A stretch of 64,000 nucleotides of DNA from Methylobacterium cerastii. GTDB lineage: Bacteria > Pseudomonadota > Alphaproteobacteria > Rhizobiales > Beijerinckiaceae. This document shows positions 55,076 to 64,000 of the stretch, piece by piece. Position numbers and translations under genes: made by a program. The stretch's first letter is position 1. Each line of letters opens with the position of its first letter. The notes beneath the pieces are model-generated. The model searched no databases. It was not told where the DNA came from and saw only the letters and a program-made list of their open reading frames with translations. The stretch spans positions 62,001 through 126,000 of the forward strand of contig NZ_BPQG01000007.1 in assembly GCF_022179125.1 (NCBI RefSeq). Reading direction: 5' to 3'.

Positions 55076-55729
55076 TCAGAAGTCCCCGACGGCGCGACGG
55101 AAGTAGGGGGCGTCGCCCGGCCCCTCGGTGCGGCCGTCGCGGGCGACGAGGCGCAGGCCCGGCCGCTCCGGCCCGCGCGCACGCGGCTCCTCGGCAGCAT
55201 TTCCGGGAGCTTTCCGCGCCGTGCCCTCCCGCGCGCCGCCCTCGCCCTCCTCGAAGGCGCGCAACGCCGCCCGGCCGCGCCCGAGACGCGACATCAATGT
55301 GCCGATCGGGATGCCGAGAACCGCCGCCGCGTCGGCGTAGGCCATGCCTTCGAGGGTGACGAGGTGGAGGGCGGCGCGCTGCTCCTCGGGGAGCGTCAGG
55401 AAGGCGCGGCGGATCTGGGCGAGGCGGACTTGGCCCTCCTGGGCCGGCGGCGCCACCTCCTCGTGCATCTGCACCAGGACGTCGGCGTGGCGGGTCTCGA
55501 CGCGCTTGCGGCGCTGGTCGTCGATGAAGACGTTGTGCAGCACCGTCATCATCCAGGTGCGCAGGTTGGTGTTCGGCCGGAGGCTGCCTTCCGCCTCCAG
55601 CGCGCGGACCAGCGTGTCGTGCACGAGGTCGTCGGCCCGCAGGGTGTCGCGGGTGAGCGAGCGCGCGTAGCGCCGTAGCGGCACCAGCAGGTCGACGATG
55701 TCGGGACGCTTGGTCTTGTCGGCGATCAT
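55076..55729 (-). CDS. ECF sigma factor, partner of the downstream anti-sigma
   Basis: 217 residues. Region 2 LLVPLRRYARSLTRDTLRADDLVHDTLVRALEAEGSL ... LRTWMMTVLHNVFIDDQRRKR; region 4 FLTLPEEQRAALHLVTLEGMAYADAAAVLGIPIGTLMSRLGRGRAALR. A 55-residue C-terminal extension, Gly/Glu/Arg-rich, follows. Distinct from the EcfG-type factor at 40477 (no NepR part, different region 4). Start ATG at 55729. Confidence 0.9.
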   Translation of the reverse strand: MIADKTKRPDIVDLLVPLRRYARSLTRDTLRADDLVHDTLVRALEAEGSLRPNTNLRTWMMTVLHNVFIDDQRRKRVETRHADVLVQMHEEVAPPAQEGQVRLAQIRRAFLTLPEEQRAALHLVTLEGMAYADAAAVLGIPIGTLMSRLGRGRAALRAFEEGEGGAREGTARKAPGNAAEEPRARGPERPGLRLVARDGRTEGPGDAPYFRRAVGDF

Positions 55730-55809
55730 GGAGCGTAAACGGACCCGCGCGCGGCTTTAATCCACCCGCGCAGCGAGAATCCCGTTTGAGACGATCCCGC
55801 GCGGAGCGC

Positions 55810-56952
55810 CTACTGATACGCCTTCTGCAGGTCGAGGGAGCAGTCGCGGCCGATCTTCTCGTAATGCTCGGCGAGCCAAGCCTGCGCGGCGCCGCGGCCC
55901 TTGTCGCGCAGGCGCTGGAACACGCGCCAGCGGGCGTCGAGCTTCGAGGCGGCGTTGTAGTCCTCCAGCGCGTCGGTGCCGTCGATGCGGTGGACCAGCA
56001 CCCGCTGGTACTGGCCCTGGCCGAGCACGCCCTCCTCGATCAGCCCGTCGACGAAGTCGATCGCGCGCAGCTCGCGCATCAGGTTGGCGTTGAAGGTGAT
56101 CTCGTTCAGCCGGTCCTGGATCTCCTTCTCGGTCCGCGGGGTCTCGCGACGCTCCACCGGGTTGATCTGCACCAGGACGATGTCGCGGGTCACCGCGCCG
56201 CGATGCAGCGGATAGAGCGGCGGGTTGCCGAGGTAGCCGCCGTCCCAATAGGGCACGCCGTCGATCTCCACCGCCTGGAACACGGTCGGCAGGCAGGCCG
56301 AGGCCATCAGGTGATCGACGGTGAGACGTTCGCGCTCGAACACCGCGAGCTTGCCGGTCCAGACGTTGGTGGCCGAGACGAAGACGCCGGCGGTGTTCGA
56401 TTCGCGCAGGCGCTCGAAGTCGACCTGGGCGGCCAGCGCCTTGCGCAGCGGGTTGATGTTGAGCGGGTTCGAGACGTAGGGGCTCGGCGTCAGCACCTTC
56501 GACCAGAACTCGATCACCGGGTTGCCCTTCAGGGCACCGAACATCCCGTGGAACAGGCTGCGCTGGCCGGGGGAGAAGTCTCCGTCGAGGCTGACCTCGC
56601 GCCAGAACCGCTCCAGCCCGGCGCGGGCGCCCTCGGGACCGCCCGCGAGCCAGCCGTCGATCATCACCACGGCGTTCATCGCGCCGGCGCTCGCCCCCGT
56701 CACCGCCTCGAAGCCGAGGCGCCCGTCCTCGATCAGCGCGTCGAGGACGCCCCAGGTAAAGGCGCCGTGCGCGCCGCCGCCCTGAAGCGCGAGCGCCACG
56801 TTCTTCTCGGCCCGCGGCCCTGCGAGCACGTGGTGCGACGGGTGCGCGGAAGGGCTGTCGGCGATGCCGTCGGAGACCGGCTCGGGCACGGCGGTGGCCG
56901 GGTTGTCCGGCTCGGGACGATCGGTGGAGGACTTTGAGGTCAACGTCATCAT
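55810..56952 (-). CDS. Patatin-like phospholipase
   Basis: 380 residues; the first 45 are Ser/Pro/His-rich and disordered. The patatin core has the oxyanion motif GGGAHGAF (58-65), GASAGAMN nucleophile elbow (GxSxG) and catalytic Asp in YWDGGYLGNPPLYPL. The family hydrolyses acyl esters of lipids; related genes in alphaproteobacteria often lie near polyhydroxybutyrate genes, but none is seen here. A TTGCACTGCAA palindrome sits 17 bp before the start. Confidence 0.9.
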   Translation of the reverse strand: MMTLTSKSSTDRPEPDNPATAVPEPVSDGIADSPSAHPSHHVLAGPRAEKNVALALQGGGAHGAFTWGVLDALIEDGRLGFEAVTGASAGAMNAVVMIDGWLAGGPEGARAGLERFWREVSLDGDFSPGQRSLFHGMFGALKGNPVIEFWSKVLTPSPYVSNPLNINPLRKALAAQVDFERLRESNTAGVFVSATNVWTGKLAVFERERLTVDHLMASACLPTVFQAVEIDGVPYWDGGYLGNPPLYPLHRGAVTRDIVLVQINPVERRETPRTEKEIQDRLNEITFNANLMRELRAIDFVDGLIEEGVLGQGQYQRVLVHRIDGTDALEDYNAASKLDARWRVFQRLRDKGRGAAQAWLAEHYEKIGRDCSLDLQKAYQ

Positions 56953-56969
56953 CGCCTCGACATGGGTTG

Positions 56970-56980
56970 TTGCACTGCAA
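56970..56980. promoter_or_regulatory. TTGCACTGCAA palindrome upstream of patatin gene
   Basis: Perfect palindrome TTGCA-C-TGCAA, 17 bp upstream of the patatin ATG. It resembles the TGC-N-GCA core reported for PhaR-type regulators of polyhydroxyalkanoate granule genes; that link is inference. Could overlap the promoter and act as an operator. Confidence 0.4.
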
Positions 56981-57266
56981 TATCAACGCACGCACCGCAG
57001 CATTTTCCTACGGACGTGGCGGCGGCGCAAGCGCGGCGAACGCCCGACGGTTCCGCGAATCGGCCCTGCCGGAGGCGGGGCGATCGGCGGTGTCGGCATC
57101 GCAGGGGCACGCTCGGAATCCGACGGCGGAGCGCGCGATCCCGTTGGCGGGCAACGCCTTTCCGGGGCACGCGGAGAACGATCGGCCTGAGCTGTGGCGT
57201 GCGCGAACTCGACATCGCCGGGCGGATGCGACATGACACGCGCGGTGCAGACATGCAGGGCCGCGG

Positions 57267-57290
57267 GATTGACGCGGTCATGCGTCAATC
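57267..57290. promoter_or_regulatory. Perfect 9-bp dyad upstream of ispG
   Basis: GATTGACGC and GCGTCAATC separated by GGTCAT. It sits 100 bp upstream of the ispG start in the promoter region, so a regulator binding site or a leader hairpin is possible. No close match to an IscR or Fur box is evident. Confidence 0.4.
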
Positions 57291-57389
57291 GCAGCTAAAC
57301 GATCGAGGGCGTAACGCGATCGCATGCTGCGCGCAGCCGCCGGCCGATCGCGCCCCGCGAAACACCAAGGCCTTGAACGAAGGTCCACG

Positions 57390-58718
57390 ATGGAAGCCAT
57401 GCAAGCCGCCAGCCTCGACCAGAACCCGCTCGCCGCGCAGGTCGCGGGCCTGACCGGACCGGAGATCGCCGGGCCGGCTCCGCGGCACCGCACCGTCGGC
57501 GTGCGCGTCGGCGAGGGCGAAGGCGCGGTGATCGTCGGCGGCGGGGCACCGGTCGTCGTGCAGTCGATGACCAACACCGACACCGCCGACATCGACGCCA
57601 CGGTGGCGCAGGTCGCCCAGCTGGCGCGGGCCGGCTCGGAGCTGGTCCGCATCACCGTCGACCGCGACGAGGCCGCGGCCGCCGTGCCGAAGGTGCGCGA
57701 GCGCCTCGACCGCATCGGCTGCCACGTGCCGCTGGTGGGCGACTTCCACTACATCGGCCACAAGCTCCTCTCCGACCATCCGGCCTGCGCCGAGGCGCTG
57801 GCGAAGTACCGGATCAACCCGGGCAACGTCGGCTTCAAGGAGAAGAAGGACGTCCAGTTCTCGACGATCATCGAGCAGGCGATCCGCTACGGGAAGACCG
57901 TGCGCATCGGCGCGAACTGGGGCTCGCTCGACGAAGCGCTGCTCACCCACCTGATGGACGAGAACGCGAGGCTTCCCCGGCCGATCGACGCCCGCGCGGT
58001 GATGCGCGAGGCGATGGTGCAGTCGGCGCTCTCCTCGGCGGAGCGCGCCGTGGAGCTGGGCCTGCCGAAGGACCGCATCATCCTCTCCGCCAAGGTCTCG
58101 GCGGTGCAGGACCTGATTGCGGTCTACCGCGAGGTCGCCCGCCGCTCGGACTACGCGATCCACCTCGGCCTCACCGAGGCCGGCATGGGCTCGAAGGGCT
58201 TGGTCGCGGCGTCGGCCGCCATCGGCGTGCTGCTGCAAGAGGGCATCGGCGACACGATCCGCTACTCGCTGACGCCGGAGCCCGGCGGCGACCGCACCGT
58301 CGAGGTGAAGGCCAGCCAGGAATTGCTGCAGACCATGGGCTTCCGCACCTTCGTGCCGATGGTCGCGGCCTGCCCCGGCTGCGGCCGCACTACCTCGACC
58401 ACGTTCCAGGAACTCGCCCGCGACATCCAGAACTGGATCGTCACCTCGATGCCGGAGTGGAAGAAGACCTATCCGGGCGTCGAGGGCCTGAACGTCGCGG
58501 TGATGGGCTGCATCGTCAACGGACCCGGCGAATCGAAGCACGCCGACATCGGCATCTCGCTGCCGGGCACCGGCGAGACCCCGACTGCGCCGGTCTTCAT
58601 CGACGGCAAGAAGGCGATGACGCTCCGCGGCGCGACCCTGGCCAAGGACTTCGAGACGGTGGTGATCGACTACATCGAGCGCCGCTTCGGCCAGGGCGCG
58701 CGCAACGCCGCGGAGTAG
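57390..58718 (+). CDS. ispG: (E)-4-hydroxy-3-methylbut-2-enyl-diphosphate synthase
   Basis: 442 residues from the ATG with GAAGG six bases upstream (a Met three codons later is possible). Sixth step of the MEP isoprenoid pathway. Cluster ligands in ACPGCGR and [10 protein letters not shown]; other conserved parts [57 protein letters not shown] and [13 protein letters not shown]. The length exceeds the E. coli form because of an internal stretch typical of alphaproteobacteria. Followed by a dispersed hairpin repeat. Confidence 0.97.
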   Translation: MEAMQAASLDQNPLAAQVAGLTGPEIAGPAPRHRTVGVRVGEGEGAVIVGGGAPVVVQSMTNTDTADIDATVAQVAQLARAGSELVRITVDRDEAAAAVPKVRERLDRIGCHVPLVGDFHYIGHKLLSDHPACAEALAKYRINPGNVGFKEKKDVQFSTIIEQAIRYGKTVRIGANWGSLDEALLTHLMDENARLPRPIDARAVMREAMVQSALSSAERAVELGLPKDRIILSAKVSAVQDLIAVYREVARRSDYAIHLGLTEAGMGSKGLVAASAAIGVLLQEGIGDTIRYSLTPEPGGDRTVEVKASQELLQTMGFRTFVPMVAACPGCGRTTSTTFQELARDIQNWIVTSMPEWKKTYPGVEGLNVAVMGCIVNGPGESKHADIGISLPGTGETPTAPVFIDGKKAMTLRGATLAKDFETVVIDYIERRFGQGARNAAE

Positions 58719-59073
58719 GACGGCCCGATTGTAAAGCGTAACACGCGCTCTTCCCTCCCCCCTCTGCGGGGGAGGATGGGCCTCGCGTCAGCGAGGGTCG
58801 GGAGAGGGGAGCGACCTTTCCGGACAACGCGCTCCCCTCTCCAGACCCGCTGCGCGGGCCACCCTCCCCCGCAGAGGGGGAAGGAAGAGCGGCTTGGGAA
58901 CCGCCCTGTTCCCGCTCGGGCGCCGGCGTGATAGCAGGGCCTCGAAGGCCCCGTGAGCGGCGGGCCCCGCGACCGCGCGGGTTCATTTCACGCACACGGT
59001 CGCATCCTCCGGTGGGACCTTCGATGCGCCACACCGCGAAACGCCGCGCAGGCCTGAGCCTCGAACGCACCCG
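58719..59073. other. 355-bp gap between ispG and kup
   Basis: The first part holds the 139-bp dispersed repeat (58750-58888). The rest (58889-59073) is GC-rich with no recognisable gene, riboswitch or hairpin worth naming; it must carry the kup promoter. Confidence 0.5.
58750..58888. repeat. Dispersed 140-bp hairpin repeat, copy B
   Basis: Starts CTTCCCTCCCCCCTCTGCGG and ends GCAGAGGGGGAAGGAAGA; aligns over its whole length with copy A at 27981-28120, with the same internal GGGCCTCGCGTCAGCGAGGG palindrome. The two halves are complementary, so the transcript folds into a long hairpin. Placed just after the ispG stop. Confidence 0.92.
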
Positions 59074-61062
59074 ATGACACACCCTGCCACACCGAGCGGT
59101 CCTGCCGCTCAGCCCGGCGCCGTGCCGGACAAACCCGCGGCGACCGCGCCCGGGGCCGCGAGCCTGCCGGCCGGCACCCTCGATCCCGTCGAGGGGCAGA
59201 GCCAGGGCCATGCCGCCCCGGGGCTGTGGACGCTGGCGGTCGGCTCGGTCGGCGTGGTCTACGGCGACATCGGCACCAGCCCGCTCTACGCCTTCCGCGA
59301 GGCGTTGGTGCCGGCCCGCTACGACAACATCCTGCTGCCCGAGGAGGTGCTCGGCACCGCCTCGCTGATCCTGTGGGCGCTGTTCCTGATCGTGACGGTG
59401 AAGTACGTCGCGATCCTGCTGCGCATGGACAACAACGGCGAGGGCGGCATCCTCTCGCTGATGGCGCTGGCGCGGAAGGCGCTCGGCGGATCGCGGATCG
59501 TGTTCGCCCTCGGCCTGCTCGGCGCGGCCCTGTTCTACGGCGACGCGGTGATCACCCCGGCGATCTCGGTGCTCTCGGCGGTGGAGGGTTTGAAGCTCGT
59601 CACGCCGGCCTTCGAGGGCTCGGTGCTGCCGATCACCGTGGCGATCATCCTGGCGCTGTTCCTCGTGCAGAGTCGCGGCACCAGCAAGGTCGCCGCCTTC
59701 TTCGGCCCGGTGATGGTGGTGTGGTTCGCGGCCCTGGCGTTGGCGGCCGTGCCGCACATCTTCGGAAACCTCGCGGTCTTCAAGGCGCTGAACCCGTGGT
59801 ACGCCGTGCACTACCTGCTCGGCCACGGCACCGGCGCGCTCGTGGCGCTGGGCGCGGTGTTCCTGGCCGTCACCGGCGCGGAGGCGCTGTTCGCCGACCT
59901 CGGGCATTTCGGACGGCGTCCGATCCAGATCGCCTGGATCGGCCTGGTCTTCCCGTCGCTGGCGCTGAACTACCTCGGCCAGGCGGCCCTGGTGCTGGAG
60001 AAGCCCGACACCACCGACCCGTTCTTCCAGCTGTTTCCCGAATGGGCGCTGCTGCCGATGGTGATCCTCGCGACGCTGGCCACCGTCACCGCGAGCCAGG
60101 CGGTGATCACCGGGGCGTTCTCGCTGTCCCGGCAGGCGATCCAGCTCGGGCTGCTGCCGCGGCTTGAGATCCGCCACACCTCCGAGTCGCATTCGGGGCA
60201 GATCTTCCTGCCGCAGATCAACGTGCTCCTGATGGTCGGCGTCGTGGTGCTGGCGGTGGTGTTCCGCTCGTCCTCGGCCCTGGCCTCAGCCTACGGCATC
60301 GCGGTCACCGGCACGATGCTGCTCACCGCGAGCATGACCTTCCTCGTGGTCTGGCGGCTGTGGCGCTGGTCGCCGGTGGCGGCCGCCGCCTTGATGCTGC
60401 CGTTCATCGTCATCGAGTTCCTGTTCCTGCTATCGAACCTGCTCAAGGTGCTGGAAGGCGGCTACGTCCCGCTGCTGCTGGCCGCCGGCCTGATCGTGCT
60501 GATGTGGACCTGGGTGCGGGGCGTCACGATCCTGTTCAACAAGACCCGCAAGACCGACGTGCCGATCCTCGAGCTCGTCGGCATGCTGGAGAAGAGCCCG
60601 CCGCACCACGTGCGCGGCACCGCGGTGTTCCTGACGAGCGACCCCGAGATCGCGCCGGCGGCGCTGCTGCACAACCTCAAGCACAACAAGGTGCTGCACG
60701 AGAAGAACGTCATCCTCACGGTCGAGACCGTCGACACCCCCCGCGCCAACGGGCCGGACCGGGTGCGGCTCGAGCCGATCGGGCCGGGCTTCTTCAAGGT
60801 CGTGATGAAGTTCGGCTACATGGAGACGCCGAACATCCCCAAGACCCTCGTGCTGTTGCGCAAGCAGGGCTTCAAGTTCGACATCATGGCGACGTCGTTC
60901 TTCCTGTCGCGCCGCTCGATCCGCCCCGCCGCCCATTCCGGGATGCCGCTGTGGCAGGACCGGATCTTCATCACCCTGGCCAAGAACGCCAACGACGCGA
61001 CGGACTTCTTCCAGATCCCGACGGGCCGGGTCGTGGAGGTCGGGACGCAGGTCACGGTCTGA
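59074..61062 (+). CDS. kup: Low-affinity potassium transport protein Kup
   Basis: 662 residues, about 12 spans in the first 450, then a cytosolic C-terminal domain. Family motifs: [75 protein letters not shown] and [31 protein letters not shown]. The first 45 residues are Pro/Ala-rich, longer than in E. coli. Inner-membrane K+ (H+) symporter. Confidence 0.96.
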   Translation: MTHPATPSGPAAQPGAVPDKPAATAPGAASLPAGTLDPVEGQSQGHAAPGLWTLAVGSVGVVYGDIGTSPLYAFREALVPARYDNILLPEEVLGTASLILWALFLIVTVKYVAILLRMDNNGEGGILSLMALARKALGGSRIVFALGLLGAALFYGDAVITPAISVLSAVEGLKLVTPAFEGSVLPITVAIILALFLVQSRGTSKVAAFFGPVMVVWFAALALAAVPHIFGNLAVFKALNPWYAVHYLLGHGTGALVALGAVFLAVTGAEALFADLGHFGRRPIQIAWIGLVFPSLALNYLGQAALVLEKPDTTDPFFQLFPEWALLPMVILATLATVTASQAVITGAFSLSRQAIQLGLLPRLEIRHTSESHSGQIFLPQINVLLMVGVVVLAVVFRSSSALASAYGIAVTGTMLLTASMTFLVVWRLWRWSPVAAAALMLPFIVIEFLFLLSNLLKVLEGGYVPLLLAAGLIVLMWTWVRGVTILFNKTRKTDVPILELVGMLEKSPPHHVRGTAVFLTSDPEIAPAALLHNLKHNKVLHEKNVILTVETVDTPRANGPDRVRLEPIGPGFFKVVMKFGYMETPNIPKTLVLLRKQGFKFDIMATSFFLSRRSIRPAAHSGMPLWQDRIFITLAKNANDATDFFQIPTGRVVEVGTQVTV

Positions 61063-61080
61063 GGCTTGGTGCCATCCGAC

Positions 61081-61150
61081 GCTTGCCGGTCAGAGCGAGG
61101 CTTGCCGGTCGGAGCGAGGCTGCCGTCAGAGCGAGGCTGCCGTCAGAGAA
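61081..61150 (+). repeat. Short tandem repeat between kup and the PIN-toxin gene
   Basis: Two 19-bp units of GCTTGCCGGTCAGAGCGAG type (61081, 61100) and two shortened units of GCTGCCGTCAGAGCGAG type (61119, 61136). The last unit covers the stop of the minus-strand toxin gene, so repeat changes could alter its final codons. Confidence 0.9.
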
Positions 61151-61565
61151 GGTCGGTCGGCACGCCCAGAGCCGCGCCGGCTTCCGCCAGGCGCTTGTCG
61201 AGCGTGGCGAGAACCAGGCCTTCGTCCATGACGATCGCGAGGTGCAAGGCATCGCCCGCTCGTAGGCCCAGCCGCGCCTGATCGGTGCATCGCGCTGCGG
61301 ATCGAAACGTCGCTCCGGTCACAGGCAACATTCGGAACGAGGCGGACGAAAGCTGTGCGAAAGCGGCAAGCGCCACGGATCGCCGCACTCCATCGATTGC
61401 GCCTGTTCGGACCTTGATCGAAAGCGCTGCCGAGAATTCCGTTACGACCCAAGCACTGATGGCAAGGTCGTCGGCCCTCTGGGCGGCGAGCCATTCTTGC
61501 ATCCGTCCCGTGTTCGCTTCGGTAGTCAGCGCTGCAACCAGGACGGACGTATCGAGGTAGGGCAT
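61143..61565 (-). CDS. vapC: PIN-domain toxin, VapC family
   Basis: 140 residues. PIN nuclease acidic residues: Asp in MPYLDTSVLVAAL, Glu in VVTEFSAALS, and Asp in LRAGDALHLAIVMDEGLVLATLDKRLAEAG. Metal-dependent RNase expected. The ATG overlaps the antitoxin stop by one base (TGATG); a TTG three bases earlier is also in frame. The 3' end lies in a tandem repeat. Confidence 0.92.
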   Translation of the reverse strand: MPYLDTSVLVAALTTEANTGRMQEWLAAQRADDLAISAWVVTEFSAALSIKVRTGAIDGVRRSVALAAFAQLSSASFRMLPVTGATFRSAARCTDQARLGLRAGDALHLAIVMDEGLVLATLDKRLAEAGAALGVPTDLL

Positions 61566-61807
61566 CAATAGCGCTCGTCGTCGCGCATCGCCCGAATGAA
61601 GTCTGCTGCACCTTCGTCTTGGAACGGCATCTGTGCCGTGACCGCCCTCAGGGCGTCGAGATCGACCTTCCGCTTCGGTTCCGACACGGCGCTCAGCCGC
61701 ACGACTTCTCGTCCGCGGCGGGTGATGGTGACGGCTTCACCTGCGATGACCCTATCGACGAGGGCGCTGAGATGCGCCTTCGCTTCGGCAAGGCTGACCG
61801 TCGCCAT
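61565..61807 (-). CDS. Antitoxin, Phd/YefM family
   Basis: 80 residues from the ATG with GGAGG five bases upstream: MATVSLAEAKAHLSALVDRVIAGEAVTITRRGREVVRLSAV is the Phd/YefM DNA-binding part, and the remaining 35 residues (DALRAVTAQMPFQDEGAADFIRAMRDDERY) form the toxin-binding tail. Pairs with the PIN toxin encoded downstream; autoregulation of the operon is the family norm. Confidence 0.92.
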   Translation of the reverse strand: MATVSLAEAKAHLSALVDRVIAGEAVTITRRGREVVRLSAVSEPKRKVDLDALRAVTAQMPFQDEGAADFIRAMRDDERY

Positions 61808-62122
61808 AGAAACCTCCACCCACCTTCATGACCATTCAGATAGTCATTTAGTCCAAGAGCCGCATGGCGACAATCTTCCAGACGATCTCGAAGCCCGATT
61901 CCCATTGCGTGCGCCACCGCACACGGCATGCCCCCGGCGCCGGGCTCGCGTCGCGTGCGGTCGTTTGCCCGCGTTGCACCGCGGAACGGGCATGCCGTAG
62001 ATTGAATTCATTCTGAGAACGACGTGCGGACCCGGGGGGCGTCGCGGTTCGGCGGGCCTTGCATCCCACCCGAGCCGTCGAGCCCTCCCGACGCGATCCG
62101 CGTTCAGACAGGACCTTTGCGA
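61808..62122. other. 315-bp divergent gap, antitoxin / molybdenum hydroxylase
   Basis: Must contain both promoters. An AT-richer patch at about 61990-62020 (GATTGAATTCATTCTGAG) is a likely promoter zone for the hydroxylase. No RNA gene or operator is identified. Confidence 0.4.
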
Positions 62123-62595
62123 ATGATCAAACTGACGGTGAACGGAGCGCCACGCAGCTTCGACGGCGATCCCGACATGCCGCTGCTCTGGTACCTGCGC
62201 GACGAGCTCGGGCTGGTCGGCACCAAGTTCGGCTGCGGCCAGTCGCTGTGCGGCGCCTGCACGATCCACCTCGGCGGCACCGCCACCCGGTCCTGCACCA
62301 CCCCGATCTCGGCCGCAGCCGACCAGGCGGTGACCACCATCGAAGGGCTCTCGCCCGACGGCAACCATCCGGTGCAGGTGGCTTGGCGCGACCTCAACGT
62401 GGCGCAGTGCGGCTACTGCCAGTGCGGCCAGATCATGCAGGCGGCCTCGCTCCTGAAGGACACGCCCAAGCCCACCGACGCGCAGATCGACGAGCAGATG
62501 AGCGGCAACATCTGCCGCTGCGGCACCTACCCGCGCATCCGCGCCGCGATCCACCAGGCCGCCGGCCAAGCGCCCGCCACCAAGGGAGAGCGCCT

Positions 62596-62599
<4 letters not shown>
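62123..62599 (+). CDS. Molybdenum hydroxylase small subunit, two [2Fe-2S] clusters (IorA-like)
   Basis: 158 residues. N-terminal plant-ferredoxin cluster: [16 protein letters not shown] ... SC (Cys38, 43, 46, 58); C-terminal four-helix cluster: CGYCQCGQ and [11 protein letters not shown]. Electron-transfer subunit of xanthine-dehydrogenase-type enzymes, closest by length and layout to isoquinoline 1-oxidoreductase alpha subunits. Overlaps the next gene (GTGA), so coupled. Confidence 0.93.

Positions 62600-64000
<1,401 letters not shown>

Larger units (their letters stand above)
56953..57389. other. 437-bp divergent gap, patatin / ispG
   Basis: No gene is convincing here. Notable are the 11-bp palindrome at 56970-56980 close to the patatin start and a 9-bp-arm dyad at 57267-57290, about 100 bp before the ispG ATG; both are listed separately. 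Open frames in the gap are short and unlike real genes in composition. Confidence 0.5.

Overview
This 64 kb window is very GC-rich chromosomal DNA from an alphaproteobacterium of the Rhizobiales, most like Methylobacterium/Methylorubrum. I infer this from four things: the ubiquinol-cytochrome c chaperone - yceD - plsX - fabH - ihfA - merR gene order, a Rhodobacter-type gene-transfer-agent (GTA) head cluster, an EcfG-type sigma factor, and dispersed long-hairpin repeats between genes. I see no insertion sequence, integrase, CRISPR array, rRNA or tRNA gene.

Layout. (1) 1-9217, minus strand: a GTA-like head/tail module in RcGTA order (small terminase-like, large terminase, portal, prohead protease, capsid, gp6-type connector, head-tail adaptor, DUF3168, major tail protein cut by the window edge). 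Three plus-strand genes (two secreted chymotrypsin-fold proteases and a PAS protein, 1639-4119) interrupt it between capsid and connector. (2) 9402-11010: a leucine-rich-repeat protein kinase diverging from the terminase genes, then a field of perfect hairpins. (3) 11062-16080: the prkA - yeaH - spoVR stress operon. (4) 16310-22448: small hypotheticals and the lipid-synthesis/IHF cluster, with bamE divergent. (5) 22524-32545: HAD phosphatase, HWE histidine kinase, ene-reductase, rlmN, an MFS carrier, priA and an SpoIIAA-like protein. (6) 32607-41838: signalling and small genes (HD-GYP, cytosolic chemoreceptor, LysR/MFS pair) and a sigma factor that appears to carry its own NepR-like anti-sigma domain. 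(7) 41974-48717: a ThDP enzyme and transporters (YdcZ type, ArsB type, MFS) with a metallophosphoesterase. (8) 48816-52936: a kinase/sigma-54 activator pair beside a good -24/-12 promoter that would drive an exported protein gene. (9) 53193-58718: ribF, an ECF sigma/anti-sigma pair, a patatin and ispG. (10) 59074-64000: kup, a vapBC-type toxin-antitoxin pair and a two-subunit molybdenum hydroxylase that runs off the window.

The parts most worth a second look are the NepR-EcfG fusion (40477-41187), the self-contained sigma-54 module (48816-52936), the protease/PAS cassette inside the GTA, and the LRR-kinase next to it. Most of the rest is conserved housekeeping. Very long open frames antisense to real genes are common here because of the base composition and were left out.
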